The notes under the pieces are model-generated. The model ran no database searches. It saw only the letters and a list, made by a program, of their open reading frames with translations, and had not been told where the DNA came from. This document shows positions 53,401 through 64,000 of a stretch of 64,000 nucleotides of DNA, in pieces. How positions within the stretch are numbered: the first letter of the stretch is position 1; the number at the start of each line of letters is the position of its first letter. Source of the stretch: Anaeramoeba flamelloides (taxonomy: Eukaryota > Metamonada > Anaeramoebidae); NCBI GenBank assembly GCA_027625915.1, contig JANTQA010000026.1:4712001-4776000 (forward strand), given 5' to 3'. The translations under genes were made by a program, and so were the position numbers.

Positions 53401-56400
53401 AAATGTAAAAATAAAAGTAAAAGTAAAGGTAAAGGTAAAGGTTAGATAAAAAGATATAAAATATATTAAATTAAAAAGAGTACTCTTGGGAAAATTTAGA
53501 AACAAGTTGTAAATCTATTGTTTGAGTTGTTTGAATTAAACAAGAATAAAAATTCTTAATAACATATGTTTGTGCAGCAAGAATAGATTCGGGTGTTAGT
53601 TGTGTCATTAATTTTGAAATGGATTGAAATAATTCAATTATTGCCGTTGAAAATTGATTTTTGGTATTTTGGAAATTTTTATTTTTTTGAATTTTTTTCA
53701 GAGCGTTGATGGATCCAATAATAAATTTAAAGAAAAAATTCATTAATTTTAAAGTAGTTCTGGAGTCTTGTGAATGTTCTTTTACGGCAGCGTTATCGCA
53801 ATAGAATATAAGATTTGAAATAAATGAAAATGGCAATTTTGTAATGCCCTTTTTCAAAGGAGAATTTTTTTTAATATTTTGTTTTGTAAATTTATATTTA
53901 ATATAATCGTCAATCACTTTAATATAGTCCTTGTTAGTTTGGGTATTTAGCTTTGCAAATATTTTGAGAAATTTTTTAAAAATTTCATTTCCGTATGTTT
54001 TTTCTTTTAAGCCGATCATGCAAATTAACGCATCGATTAATGGGGTAATATATAAAATGAGATCTTCATTTGCATCTAAATTATTAATTAAAGATTTGAT
54101 TGCATTTTTCTTTTCCTTTTTATCTTTTTCTTTTCCTAATGTTCTTCTCCATTCTAAAATTCTGTAAACAGATTCAATGTTTGGCAAATAAGAGGAACAA
54201 ATTTCAATGTTTAGTGTTAGTTTATTTTTCGTTAATTTTAATTCTGTTTTATTTTTTGTATTTTTTTTTTGATTTAAATAATATGACCCTTGCTTTCCAG
54301 AACTATATTTAAATAAATCTAAACTAATTTCTCCCTTGTTTAAATATTTTTGATCTGAAACAAAATCTTTCCATCCAAATAAATATGTTTTACGATTTTC
54401 TATTTTAAATAAATTTAATTATTGGTTTTTTTATTTTTATAAAAAATTTATATTTTCAATTAAAAAAAAAAAAATCAGAATTAAAAATCAAAGAGTTAAT
54501 GAATATTGTTTGCATTTGAATAATTATTTTTTGAAAATAAGATTTATAAAAAGATCAGTTTGTGTGAGATATTTATTATTATATATATTTTAATATATAT
54601 TTATGTTCGTATGTATTTGTATATATATATATATGTATGTATGTATGTAAGCATTCATCAGTCAATTATTTAGTTTGATTTATCATAACGATAATCATTA
54701 AAATATTAAAAAAAAAAAAAAACAATCTATTTTTGGAAAACTTTTTTAATTACCGATGGATTCCGGTCCTTGAAATTGGAAAATCGGTTATCTTGTGTAA
54801 AGCCTTGTTACTTTGTTGATCTATCTGCAACTTAGTATGAATTTTATAGGTTGTACAAAAAATATTTTTTTAAAATTGATTTCCAAAATCTGAATTATGT
54901 TAGAAAAATATGATGAATTCATCGGTATTTATTACTAAAAGAGGGATTTTTATTTTTTGAAGGTTAAAATTTTTATTTAGCTTTGGTTTTATTTATACTT
55001 TTTTAAAATTTTCTAAAGTCAGTTCCCGAAATCAAGTAGTAATTAGGAAATTAATCATGAATAATCTTCTTATTTTTAATTGGAGTTTCGGAAAACAAGA
55101 ATATGCCAGTTAACTTTCCGAAAAATAAACAAAAGTTGTTTTTATCATTTTATAAAAAATGTTCTTTTTGTAAATCCAAAATTTAGGAAAATTTTTTAGT
55201 TGTTAAGGATAATAACACCTTTGTTTTTAGTCTTTAGATGGATAAATCTGAATGATTTACATTTTTTTTTAACAAAATTCCCATTTGGAAAATTCATCTT
55301 GGAAAAAATTTATTGAATTTTTTTGTATTCAAAAAAAATTTTTTAAAATCTAACTGAATAAAATTTAAAAATGAATTAAAATCTAAAACATGTCTTATAA
55401 AAAAAATTTACGAAGAGTGGTCAAAAAAAGAAGAATTAAAATTCTCTCATGAGCATATTAAAAAAACAAAAAAGCCCAATCCTCTAGAAAACGAAAATGA
55501 AAAATTTCCATTTTAACAATCCAGTTTTAAAACGTTCAAAAGAAAGAAGAAATTTTAATAACAATAAACAGGTACAATTCAATGGTCTTAAAAAAAAAAA
55601 AGATCCAAAACCTTCAAAAAGATGTAGAAATTGTAATAGAAAGAACAAACACTCCCGAATCAATGTTTGTAAAAAACACAATAAAAGGATCCAGATTTTA
55701 AAATTTAGATAAAGTTTTATTTGAATAGATTCAATAAGGACTTACAAACTCTTGGTCTTATAATTTCCCAGTTAGATACATAATTTAGATTGATTGAAAA
55801 CAGTTTTTTCATTTTTTTAAAATGTCAAAATAATGAAAAAAAAATCTATTTTTGGCTTTGTTATTCTTTTTTTAATTGTTTTTGTTTTGAATTATTAACA
55901 AAATTTTTTTTTGGTAAAATTTTATTAGTTTCTTTGAAAATTTATCAAGAGTTCTAGGAAGAATTCTAATTTTTGTTAAAATAAAAGAAAAAGAAAATTC
56001 TTTTTTCTTTTGAGTTGATCGGAAAATGAAAAAGACTATTAAATTTTTGATCTCAAAATCAATTTTTGATAATTTTGGCTGATTTCTTTTTTTTTATTAA
56101 AATATTTTTTTTGAACTTTTGATACACTCGTTGGTTTTATAATATATCGATAGATAGATTCGTAATTACAAGGGAAACGAATAATCGTTTTTCCCATTTT
56201 AAGTACTGTAATCCTTAAGGTGCCTGTTTGAAAAGGAAAAAAGAATTTTGAAATTTTGAATACCTTATTTCTTAACAAAATAGTTTTGAAGAATTGAAAA
56301 TTATGGTTATATTTATGAAACAAAGAAGATTTGATAAAAATGAATTTAGGGAATATTACATTTTTCAGAAATAAAAAGTAAAAAGAACAACCATAATTTT

Positions 56401-59400
56401 TTGAATGTTTGCAATTTATAATAATATGATTGTTCGATTTTTTCATCAATAAAAAAATTTGGGTGAGCTTTAGTTTCTTATAAAATATTCATTTTTTTAA
56501 TAATATTTTTTTGGTTTCATAGAAAATAAAAACAAACAATTTTTATTCAGGATTTAAATCAAATATTCAAATTCAATTAAAAAAGATCAAATACTAACAA
56601 CCAACTTTTTCGACAAAATAGATGAAATAAACAATTATTTAATAAAAAAAAAAAAAAAAAAAACTTGGATCCATTTTAAATCGCAAATCGCACTTACAGG
56701 AATGGAAAAATAGTTTATTGAGAAAAAAAAATAAGACACTTAAAAAAACATTTCCAGCTTTTCTAAAGTCTGCAAATCAAATCATCACCAAATAAGCAAA
56801 AAAATATCCATAAATTTAAATTTAATGATTATCACCAAAATAAAAAAGATGTTTGAGGACAAATCAAAAAAGGATAATTATTATTTTTATCTATTTTTTT
56901 TTCTCAGTTTCTTAAGATCAATTGATTAATTAAATTAGAAACAATATGAAAACTCTTATTGTTTTTTTTTTTTTTTTTTTTTTTCAGATTTATTTTAAAA
57001 TCATGGATCAAACAGAGCTCTTTAGTGGAACAAAAAAAGATTTTTAAAAAAGAATTTAAAATTTTAATAAAAATAAATGTGCTTTAGTTGTTGATCGAAT
57101 AATGTTAAATCTACTTGAGAATAAACATTTTATTAAAGTTTAAAAAACAATTTTGAAAAAAAGTGATCCAAAGTATATTGTTTTTTAATCTAATTAAAAT
57201 GTTAAATATTCTTTGACAATGTTGATAAGATCATTTTTAATTCCAAAAATGATGGTTTTTTTGAAACAAATAATAAATTTTGAAAAAATTGTGGTTTTTA
57301 AAGATTTTTTTTCTACATTTAAAAGAATAATAATGGTTATCTAAAATATTTTAAATTATCAATATATTTAATGGATAAAAAAAAAAAAAATAACTTACTG
57401 GAATCGTCAGAAATATTCCCAATTTCAAAATATAAATGAGATTTTTTCATATCTTGAGGAGACAAATTGATTTTTATTCTTTCATTCCAAATAGGCAAAG
57501 TTTGGTGATGATAAATTATTGCTTCATATTCATCAGTTGGATTATTTCCATCACCCAAAGAAATTGAAGATTTAATTGGATTTCCTTTTTTGTTATCTCG
57601 GACTTGGATTCTTACTTCCACATTTTTTAATTGACCAGTAGAAAATTCACCTTTTAATAAAGTGAAATAGAGATCATTTCTATTGCTTGATGGTAAAATA
57701 ATATCGTCTTTATGAATTTTTTGTGTTATTCCATAGCCTTCAAAATAATTTGGATCATTATTTTTAATTTCTAAACTTGAGCCAATCCTATTTAAAAATG
57801 TAATATTTATTGTGCTTTTTGGTATGGGTAATACTCTTTGATCCTTATTGATGATCACTATAAAGATTTTAATTTATCATATAAATGTATTTAAATTTTG
57901 TAAAATTAAATAAAAAATATTTTATTTTTATGATTTTTTTTTTTTTTCTTAAATTCTTTTTACATTGATCGTTTATCTATAATCTATTTTCTTGTTTAAA
58001 AAAATTATGTAAAATTCAATACAAGAAATATTTCCGAATAATACAAATAAGTATTTTTTTCTTTTAAAATATTTTTGTTACTTAAAAGGGATTTTCTGAA
58101 ATATACCATTGCTGTGTTTAAGAATTATTTAATTCTGAAAAATGTTAAATATTTGTTAAATTTGGAGTAGAGCTTGTTGAAAAAGTGACAAGTAGATATT
58201 TATAGAAGAAATTAAATCAAAAAATTTTGATGTAAGAAAATAATCCACGATATTTTTTATGATATCCTCCTTTACAACTAATAATTTTTTTTGGAAATTA
58301 AGTTAAGAAAAAATCTCATTTTTTTTTCTCCTTTTTTTTTTTTTATTTTTCCAAATTTTTTCATTAGTCTATTAGCCAAAATAATTTGTCTTTTTAAATC
58401 TGATCAATCAAATAAATTTGATTTTAATTCAAATGGATAATAATTAGTCTAATTAGAATATGTAATTTTGGTTTCTTTTAACTGGATTTGCAGAAAAATG
58501 AAACTGAAAAATAGGTATTCAGCAAAAAAAAAAAAATGAGTTATTCATCTTAGATATTAATTTAATAAGAAATAGAGTTATTTTTGAATAAATTTTATTC
58601 ATGAATGGATTAAGAATAAAGACTTTTCATTCACTAATAAATACAACTGTCCCACTGCTATCATAGAAGCTTATATCAAATAACAAACAAAATTTAAATT
58701 CAAAATTTCTTTTCTAATATTTCATTTGATTACAAATTAAATTAATAATACACACAACTTCTCTGATTATTATTGAATTTATTAACTTATATTTGTAAAA
58801 ACATTAATCATTAAAAGAATAAAAAGTGTGACAATTTTAATTTTTGAAATAAAGTTTCTGAAGTTTCTTATAAAGCTTTTTTTTTATTATTTCGGATGAA
58901 CATTGGCATAAATAACCCATGTTGGCATCCTTTAACTCATTACTAAAATTTAACTCATGGTTTTTTTTTCAGACTTGGGTATTTGAAGATAGGAATTAAT
59001 GTGTACATTACTGATTCGGATTCAAATAGGATTTTGAGGTTAGATCGTGAATTAATGTAAATAGTTCGATAATATTAAATGATTTTGTTTCAAAATTTTC
59101 GTTTCAATTGAAATTTTGCAGAATTAAAGGATTTTTTTTGACAAACTTCAAAAAATGAATCTTTTTCTCACTTTTTTTGTCAAAAAATTACATTTTAATC
59201 CTTCCAGTATCTTCATAATTCTTTTTTAAAATTTATTTAAAGAACCCTATTTCTTGTTTATATACTGTTGCCATCCTTTTGATATGCTTCTTTTATCTCT
59301 TCAGTAAGCCGATATGCTGATCACGGGTTAAATTTTCGTAATATTTTAAAGTTAAAAACAGTGGTTAGTTACACCACTGTAATAGTAATTTATTTTTTTT

Positions 59401-60616
59401 TAAAAAAAAAAAAATGCATTATTTTATGTTACATACAATTAATTAAATCTCTTATTGATTTTGTTCCAATATATTGGATTAATTCTTAATTTTTTTTTTT
59501 TATATTAATTCCTGATTCTGCTTTCTCATAAAAATTGCACTGTGTTTTGTCTCCTTATTCTTTTTGAAAGATTGGATTGCTTTTGAGTAATACTTTTTCA
59601 AAGATATATTTTGGAATTAAGAATTCTTAAAATAAAGCTTTTTCTCTTTTTGAAAAAAGGTATATTTGGTTTTCTTTGATTATATTAAAATTTTACAGAA
59701 ATACTAATTATCTTTTTTCTCAATTGTTTTGTTAATTTTCGAAAAAAAAAAAAAAAAAAAAATAAAAACGAAAGAAAAAAAAAAAGAAATTTTTGTTTTC
59801 AATTTCACTTACATTGTTCGATTTGAGGAAATAGTTGTTCTTGGCAATTATATAATTTGAAAGACAATTGTTTTGGATTTAATAATGAATTCAAAAGTTT
59901 AAGATTAATTGGAAATATACCACAAGCCCAGGGTCTTCTCACTCTTGTTTCAATGCCTTTACTCTTTTTTTTTTTTAATAAAAGTTCACCAAGTCTTACT
60001 ACTCGACAGACTAAATACAAGTTAAAAATGTTTTTGTTTGAAATTTCAAAAAAAGTTGATAATTTGGCTTCAGATTTACGTAAGGCAAAAGTGTCACTTA
60101 GGGGTATCAAAAATGTTTCAGAAACAGAACACCCTTGACCAGAATCATATAGAAATATTTCGACATCAAGACAAGAATCTCCAACGTCAATTGAAATATC
60201 CTGCAAAAAAAAATAATCAAAAGTATGAAAAAAAAAAAAAAAACAAGAAAATTGTTGTTTGGTTTAATGGAAACAATTGGTTTGGGTTGTTGGTTTGGTT
60301 TTTGGTTTTGCAACAAAATTTATTTTAAAAAAAATTTTGATCTGTTTTTGGTTGATTGAAAAGAAAAATAGAATTCTAATTCTTACATTAAAGGTAAGCT
60401 TTAAGAGATTGGGGCGGCTTTTGCTACCTGATCCTTGTGTTTTTTTATCACCACCGTCCATCAATGAATAACTATTAGCAAGTTGGAAAATGGTTGAATT
60501 ATTTTCATCTGCTCGAATAAACTTCGAAGTACGTGGTGGCCTTGGAAGTTTAAGAAATTTTGTTCCGATATCAAATAGCTTGGTAGTTTTTTCTCTGGCT
60601 TGTAATTTGCTATCCT

Positions 60617-60653
<37 letters not shown>

Positions 60654-61448
60654 AGAAACATTATTTTTTGTTTTTTTTTTCAAAGATTAAATTTTAATGT
60701 TGTTCACATTCGTTTGTTTTGGTATTTGAAAAAATGGGAATTATAAATGTCAATTAAAAAATAATGGAAAAAAAAAAAAAAAAAGAATTTTTTGTGAAAA
60801 AAGAAAAGTAAATTTTTTTATTCTTTTTCAAAAGAAAGAATTGAAAAAAAAAAGAAAAGAATTTTTACTAAAGAAGACTGAGGATTTTCTAAGGTTTTTT
60901 TTAAAGACAAAAGCTGCTTAATGTTTGATTTTAGAAACTCAAAATCAAGAAAAACCTTATCGCGATGAAACTCTTTCAGTTTAGTTCCCCAAAATTGAAC
61001 TGTTTCATTCATTTCGCGTATAAATGGATCGATCTGTATAACTTCACGGAACTGAAGCTGCTCGATTTTTTTTTTTGTTGGGATCGTCTTAGAGACGACT
61101 TTGACAAAGTTGGCAGGAATAATTCCAGATCGGTAGGTATCAATTGATGTGACAAGATACCATCCTGGATAGAATTGCTTAATGTGTAAAGACTCACCTA
61201 AACTCACAGTTATTTGGTGTTCTGTTGTACCTTCAAATGCATATAAGGCTAATTAAGAAGAGTAAAATTAATTTTTGTTTTTTTTTTTTGTTTTTTTTTT
61301 TTGGATTTGAGTGAAAAAAAAATTTTTAAAAAAAAGAAAGGTAATTATTTTTTATTTTTGTTTGCTTTCATGTTAAAAGGAATATTTTCATGAAAAAAAA
61401 GCACATACCAATACCATAACGTTGATATTTTTTCCAAATTTTTTCCAT
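50470..61448 (-). CDS. DOCK: DOCK family guanine nucleotide exchange factor (SH3, DHR-1, DHR-2)
   Basis: Eight exons on the minus strand: 61448-61409, 61248-60869, 60614-60387, 60200-59813, 57857-57399, 54399-53484, 53211-52811 and 52700-50470. All phases agree, giving 1680 aa (human DOCK1 about 1865). N-terminal SH3 (ALYAFEGTTEHQITVSLGES, FYPGWYLV, GIIPANFV). DHR-1, the C2-like lipid-binding domain, spans exons 5-6 (RNDLYFTLLKGEFSTG, NVEVRIQV, EYEAIIYHHQTLPIWNERIK, KSHLYFEIGN). A long helical middle follows, then DHR-2 at about 1240-1670: DFIYKGELLEQL, EFRELWLRNEFLITENAYPY, VEVSPISNAI, LNGIIDAAVNGGIGLY with the conserved nucleotide-sensor valine, and LHEEVVSKEMRGLHNKL. Closest in wording to the DOCK-A/B (Rac-type) group, e.g. 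LNGVIDAAVNGG in DOCK3. No proline-rich tail follows DHR-2. Donors are mostly GTAAGT/GTATGT. Exon 3 starts at an AAAG acceptor chosen by phase. Confidence 0.95.
54400..57398 (-). other. 3.0-kb DOCK intron 5
   Basis: Splits the end of DHR-1: NISDDS joins KNRKTYLFGWKDF at phase 1. Contains TA/TATG simple repeats (about 54590-54650) and the plus-strand frame at 55497-55712. Otherwise AT-rich without recognised features. Confidence 0.85.
55497..55712 (+). other. Small basic frame with C-x2-C...C motif, possible transposase C-terminus
   Basis: 71 codons inside the DOCK intron, antisense to it. The end reads PSKRCRNCNRKNKHSRINVC then KKHNK. RC-x2-C followed by a basic loop and C resembles the zinc-ribbon tail of piggyBac transposases (RKRCxxC...C), and coding-like sequence in another frame lies just upstream (about 55415-55515). 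The match is weak; it may be a transposon remnant or chance. Confidence 0.3.
57858..59812 (-). other. 1.95-kb DOCK intron 4
   Basis: Donor GTAAGT at 59812, acceptor TTTATAG ending at 57858, phase 1. AT-rich, with long A/T runs; I see no element or gene in it. Confidence 0.85.
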
Positions 61449-63610
61449 GAAGATTGTTTATTAAATAAGAAAAAATGATTATTGTTTTTTCTATTTTTGT
61501 TGTAAAAAAAATTATTCACATTAGTTTCTTGAAAAGTTTAAAGATGAATACACAAAATACAATTATTCTCAATAAAAGCTTTTTCTTCTTTCTTCTGATT
61601 TTTGTAAAAATTTTAGAAAACTTGAATTACACTTCTTTAGTTTATTTTCAATATTGAACTTTTTTACAAAGTACGAGGCTAATACTAGAGTTTTATATTT
61701 CAATAATTTTTAAAAGTTACAGTTGAAAATCCCTTCAATGAATTCAGACTCAAGCGGAATGATATTGGAAAAAATTGATGATCAAAATCCAATAAAATAA
61801 TAATAGAAAAAAATTGTTACATCATCCTTACAGTGGACTTGAAAGAAGAGAGAACTCAAAAGACAAAAATTTGTCACCCAAACTCTTGGTTCACTCTTTA
61901 ATGAGAAACTTAATAATTTTGAAAAGTATTTTAGTCAACTTTCCAAACAATTTTCTTATTTTTTGTTTTAAGTTAATTTTAATTTTTTTATTGATGGTAA
62001 TTTAAAAAGAATTTGTAATTAGAAGTTCAAATGTTAACCCTTAGGTTGGTTTAAGGGATTAGTGTCTACCATGGTGCAGTCTAAAATTTTGGTATATTTT
62101 GATTGAATCTTATTCATAATTTTTCACCAAGTTCAAATTTTTCCTTCAAAATCTATTCGTAGTATATAATTCAAAAGATTGCCTGGTCATTTGTTAGTCT
62201 ATTTTTAGATTTGTTAAAAACATCATTAATTATTGAAAAAAAGTTTCATTTTGCAAAAAATTAAGGACTAGTCTTTGACACAAGAGTTCAAAGTTGAAAA
62301 ATACCTTTCTGATATTTTACTCAAAATATACAGTGTTGAAACTAATCTTCGCTTTGAACTTTAACCTAGTCCGAAAATTTAACTTGATATCAACATATCT
62401 GCTCACTGAAGAGATAAAAAAAGTATAAACAATACAAATGACCACGACACAAACAAATAATAAGGTTCTTTTAAGATTTTTTTAAAAAAGAATTCTGAAT
62501 ACAGTTAAAGAAACAATTTGCAATTTTTTGAAAAAAAAACGGAAATATATCTTTTTTGAACTTTTTCAAATACAATCATTTATTTTTGGCAAAAGTTTTA
62601 ATTATGGTGAAAGTTTTGGTATAAAAGCATTGAATATTTTTATACCAAATATATTAAGTGATTTAGATCTGTAAAATATAACATCATTTTAGATATTTTT
62701 ATTGGTAAAAATAACCATATATGAAGTTTTCATTCGCTGGGATTTTAATTTAAATTAAAATGAAATCCATAATAAATATTAATGAAATAACCAACAAACA
62801 ATTTATAATAATTGAGGATAATAAACCAAATTAAAATATAAAAATATTAATTTTGTATTGATGGTACTTTCTAAGTTTGACTTATCTTTTGAAATTTGTT
62901 TGTCTATTTTTTATCTTTTATCTTGTAAGAATCAAAAACTATTAAATTTCCCTGCCCATAGTTAGAAATAAATTTTATTCAATAATTAAAGTGGAATTTT
63001 TAATTAAAAAAAAATAATTGTAAAATATTAACTTTAGTTTTGTTTCTTTGGTTTGTGGTGAGATATATAATTTTCAAAAAAAAAATTTATTTAAGGAATG
63101 TAAAGTTCTATTGAAAAAATGACATTACAAGAGGACTTTATGTTTAAAAAACCGAGGAAATATACACTTTATCTCTTGAGATAAAAGAGTATCTTTTCAA
63201 AATTTTTTGAACTCTACTTCACTCCTCATAATATCCCCTTTTTTGATATTCCTTAACAAGATATTTACCTTATAAGGTAAAGATTTTATATCAAAATTAA
63301 TTTTAGTGGTTAATTGAATTATCTTAATTTGGTTTCTAATACCTATTTTGGAAATATACTGTGAATTAAAACAATAAAAATAAAAATATCTAAACGGTTA
63401 GTTGATAATATTTATTTTTATTTGAAATTTTTTTATAAAAAAAATAAGAAAAGAAAAAGCTCCTAAATATCAATTCTTGTAAAATGTAATAATTTTTTAG
63501 AGATAATTTTTGCTTGATTGTTTTTTTCTTCAAAAAAATTGTTTATTATTATTGTGAATGAATATTAATAGAAATATATTTTTAAATATGATCAATTCAA
63601 AACAAAAATT
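61449..63610. other. 2.2-kb intergenic region upstream of DOCK
   Basis: Contains a lone end of the TTAA-type element at about 62050 (TTTAAGGGATTAGTGTCTACC) without a visible partner. A small inverted pair lies at 62264-62383 (AGTTCAAAG with CTTTGAACT, flanked by GGACTAG and CTAGTCC). The DOCK promoter should lie at the left end. No gene recognised. Confidence 0.55.
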
Positions 63611-64000
63611 CTAGTTGGAACTACTACTTTTTTCTTGGTTTTCTTCAACTGAGTAATAATCATTATCTGAAGAATCGACTCCTTCCACAGTTGGATACAT
63701 AAAACCATTGTCTTCATTGTCTTTATTTTTTTCTAGAGACACGAGTTCACCGCCTTGTTCATCTGAAGATAGTTCGTCAATTTTATTTTGTTTTTTAAGA
63801 ATTTGTTTATCAGATAAATCATCATTGTCATCTTCAGATTTTGTTGATCGATTTATTTTTTCAATTTTTGAAAAATATGCAAATGAGAGAGCAATAATAT
63901 ATAAGTTAAAAATCAAATATGTTAAAAAGAATTCTATGGCTGTCGATGAAAATTGGTTTACAACATGGCCTGATATGATAAATGTCGAATAAAGTAAAAC
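63611..64000 (-). CDS. 3' exon of a second TMEM181-like gene (partial)
   Basis: Open on the minus strand from the window edge to the stop at 63611 (129 codons). It reads VLLYSTFIISGHVVNQFSST, then IEFFLTYLIFNLYIIALSFA YF in two adjoining stretches. This parallels the last two membrane segments of TMEM181 (animal AEFLSFYGLLNFYLYTLAFV) and the SWFILNLYLIFLSYG segment of the gene at 39373-45280. The tail is acidic and serine-rich with a DSSDNDYYSVEE end, like the GSDYEEMP-type tail of the animal protein. The rest of the gene lies beyond the right edge, so it is a separate paralogue, not part of the 39373-45280 gene, which is on the other strand. Confidence 0.75.
   Translation of the reverse strand, partial: VLLYSTFIISGHVVNQFSSTAIEFFLTYLIFNLYIIALSFAYFSKIEKINRSTKSEDDNDDLSDKQILKKQNKIDELSSDEQGGELVSLEKNKDNEDNGFMYPTVEGVDSSDNDYYSVEENQEKSSSSN

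Noticed and set aside
53330-53445. Hexamer-like AAAAGT/AAAGGT tandem repeat as a regulatory array
   Set aside because: On the sense strand it is pyrimidine-rich sequence in DOCK intron 6, close to its acceptor, and is explained as simple-sequence polypyrimidine tract.

Overview
The window is a gene-poor, very AT-rich stretch of a eukaryotic nuclear genome, full of long A/T homopolymers. Protein-coding genes are split by GT-AG introns, several of them 3 to 5.5 kb long. There is no operon structure, and I recognise no rRNA, tRNA, CRISPR array or LTR/viral element. The gene content (a Rho-effector formin, a CED-5/DOCK-type GEF, a calponin-homology protein and two TMEM181-like receptors, with K/N/E-rich linkers) points to a free-living amoeboid or flagellate protist. 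My guess is an Anaeramoeba-like organism. The large introns argue against Dictyostelium. The species is inference only.

Six genes and part of a seventh can be assembled with consistent reading phases or clear family matches. (1) 1-6944 minus: a formin, cut by the window edge, with an N-terminal FHA domain before GBD/FH3, FH1 and FH2. (2) 11029-17352 minus: casein kinase 2 regulatory subunit beta, three exons, 219 aa. (3) 22017-27668 plus: a six-exon gene for a 457-aa thioredoxin-UBA-coiled coil-UBX fusion, whose WCGPCK active site is carried by a 16-nt microexon. (4) 30317-34480 minus: a single-exon 1387-aa protein with an N-terminal calponin-homology-like domain, a long acidic/basic middle and a K/S/N-rich tail. 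(5) 39373-45280 plus: a TMEM181 (GPR178)-like seven-TM protein. (6) 50470-61448 minus: an eight-exon, 1680-aa DOCK family Rac/Rho GEF (SH3, DHR-1, armadillo-like, DHR-2). (7) 63611-64000 minus: the 3' end of a second TMEM181-like gene. The formin, DOCK and CH proteins all belong to families of actin/Rho signalling; the other genes are housekeeping or signalling.

Most of the remaining DNA is introns and intergenic spacers holding old repeats. These include 5'-truncated LINE tails with a zf-RVT-type cysteine/histidine motif, two TA-flanked elements with mariner-like ends inside introns, and a TTAA-flanked foldback element (38232-38987). A ~320-bp MITE-like pair lies at 29.5 and 48.5 kb, and a ~0.8 kb repeat family has three copies at 35.2-37.9 kb. 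The most unusual repeats are palindromic modules that occur alone, in series and nested. They are linked to the connector GGCACTTGACGACAC and interrupt two of the three copies of the 35-38 kb repeat, while the third copy lacks them.
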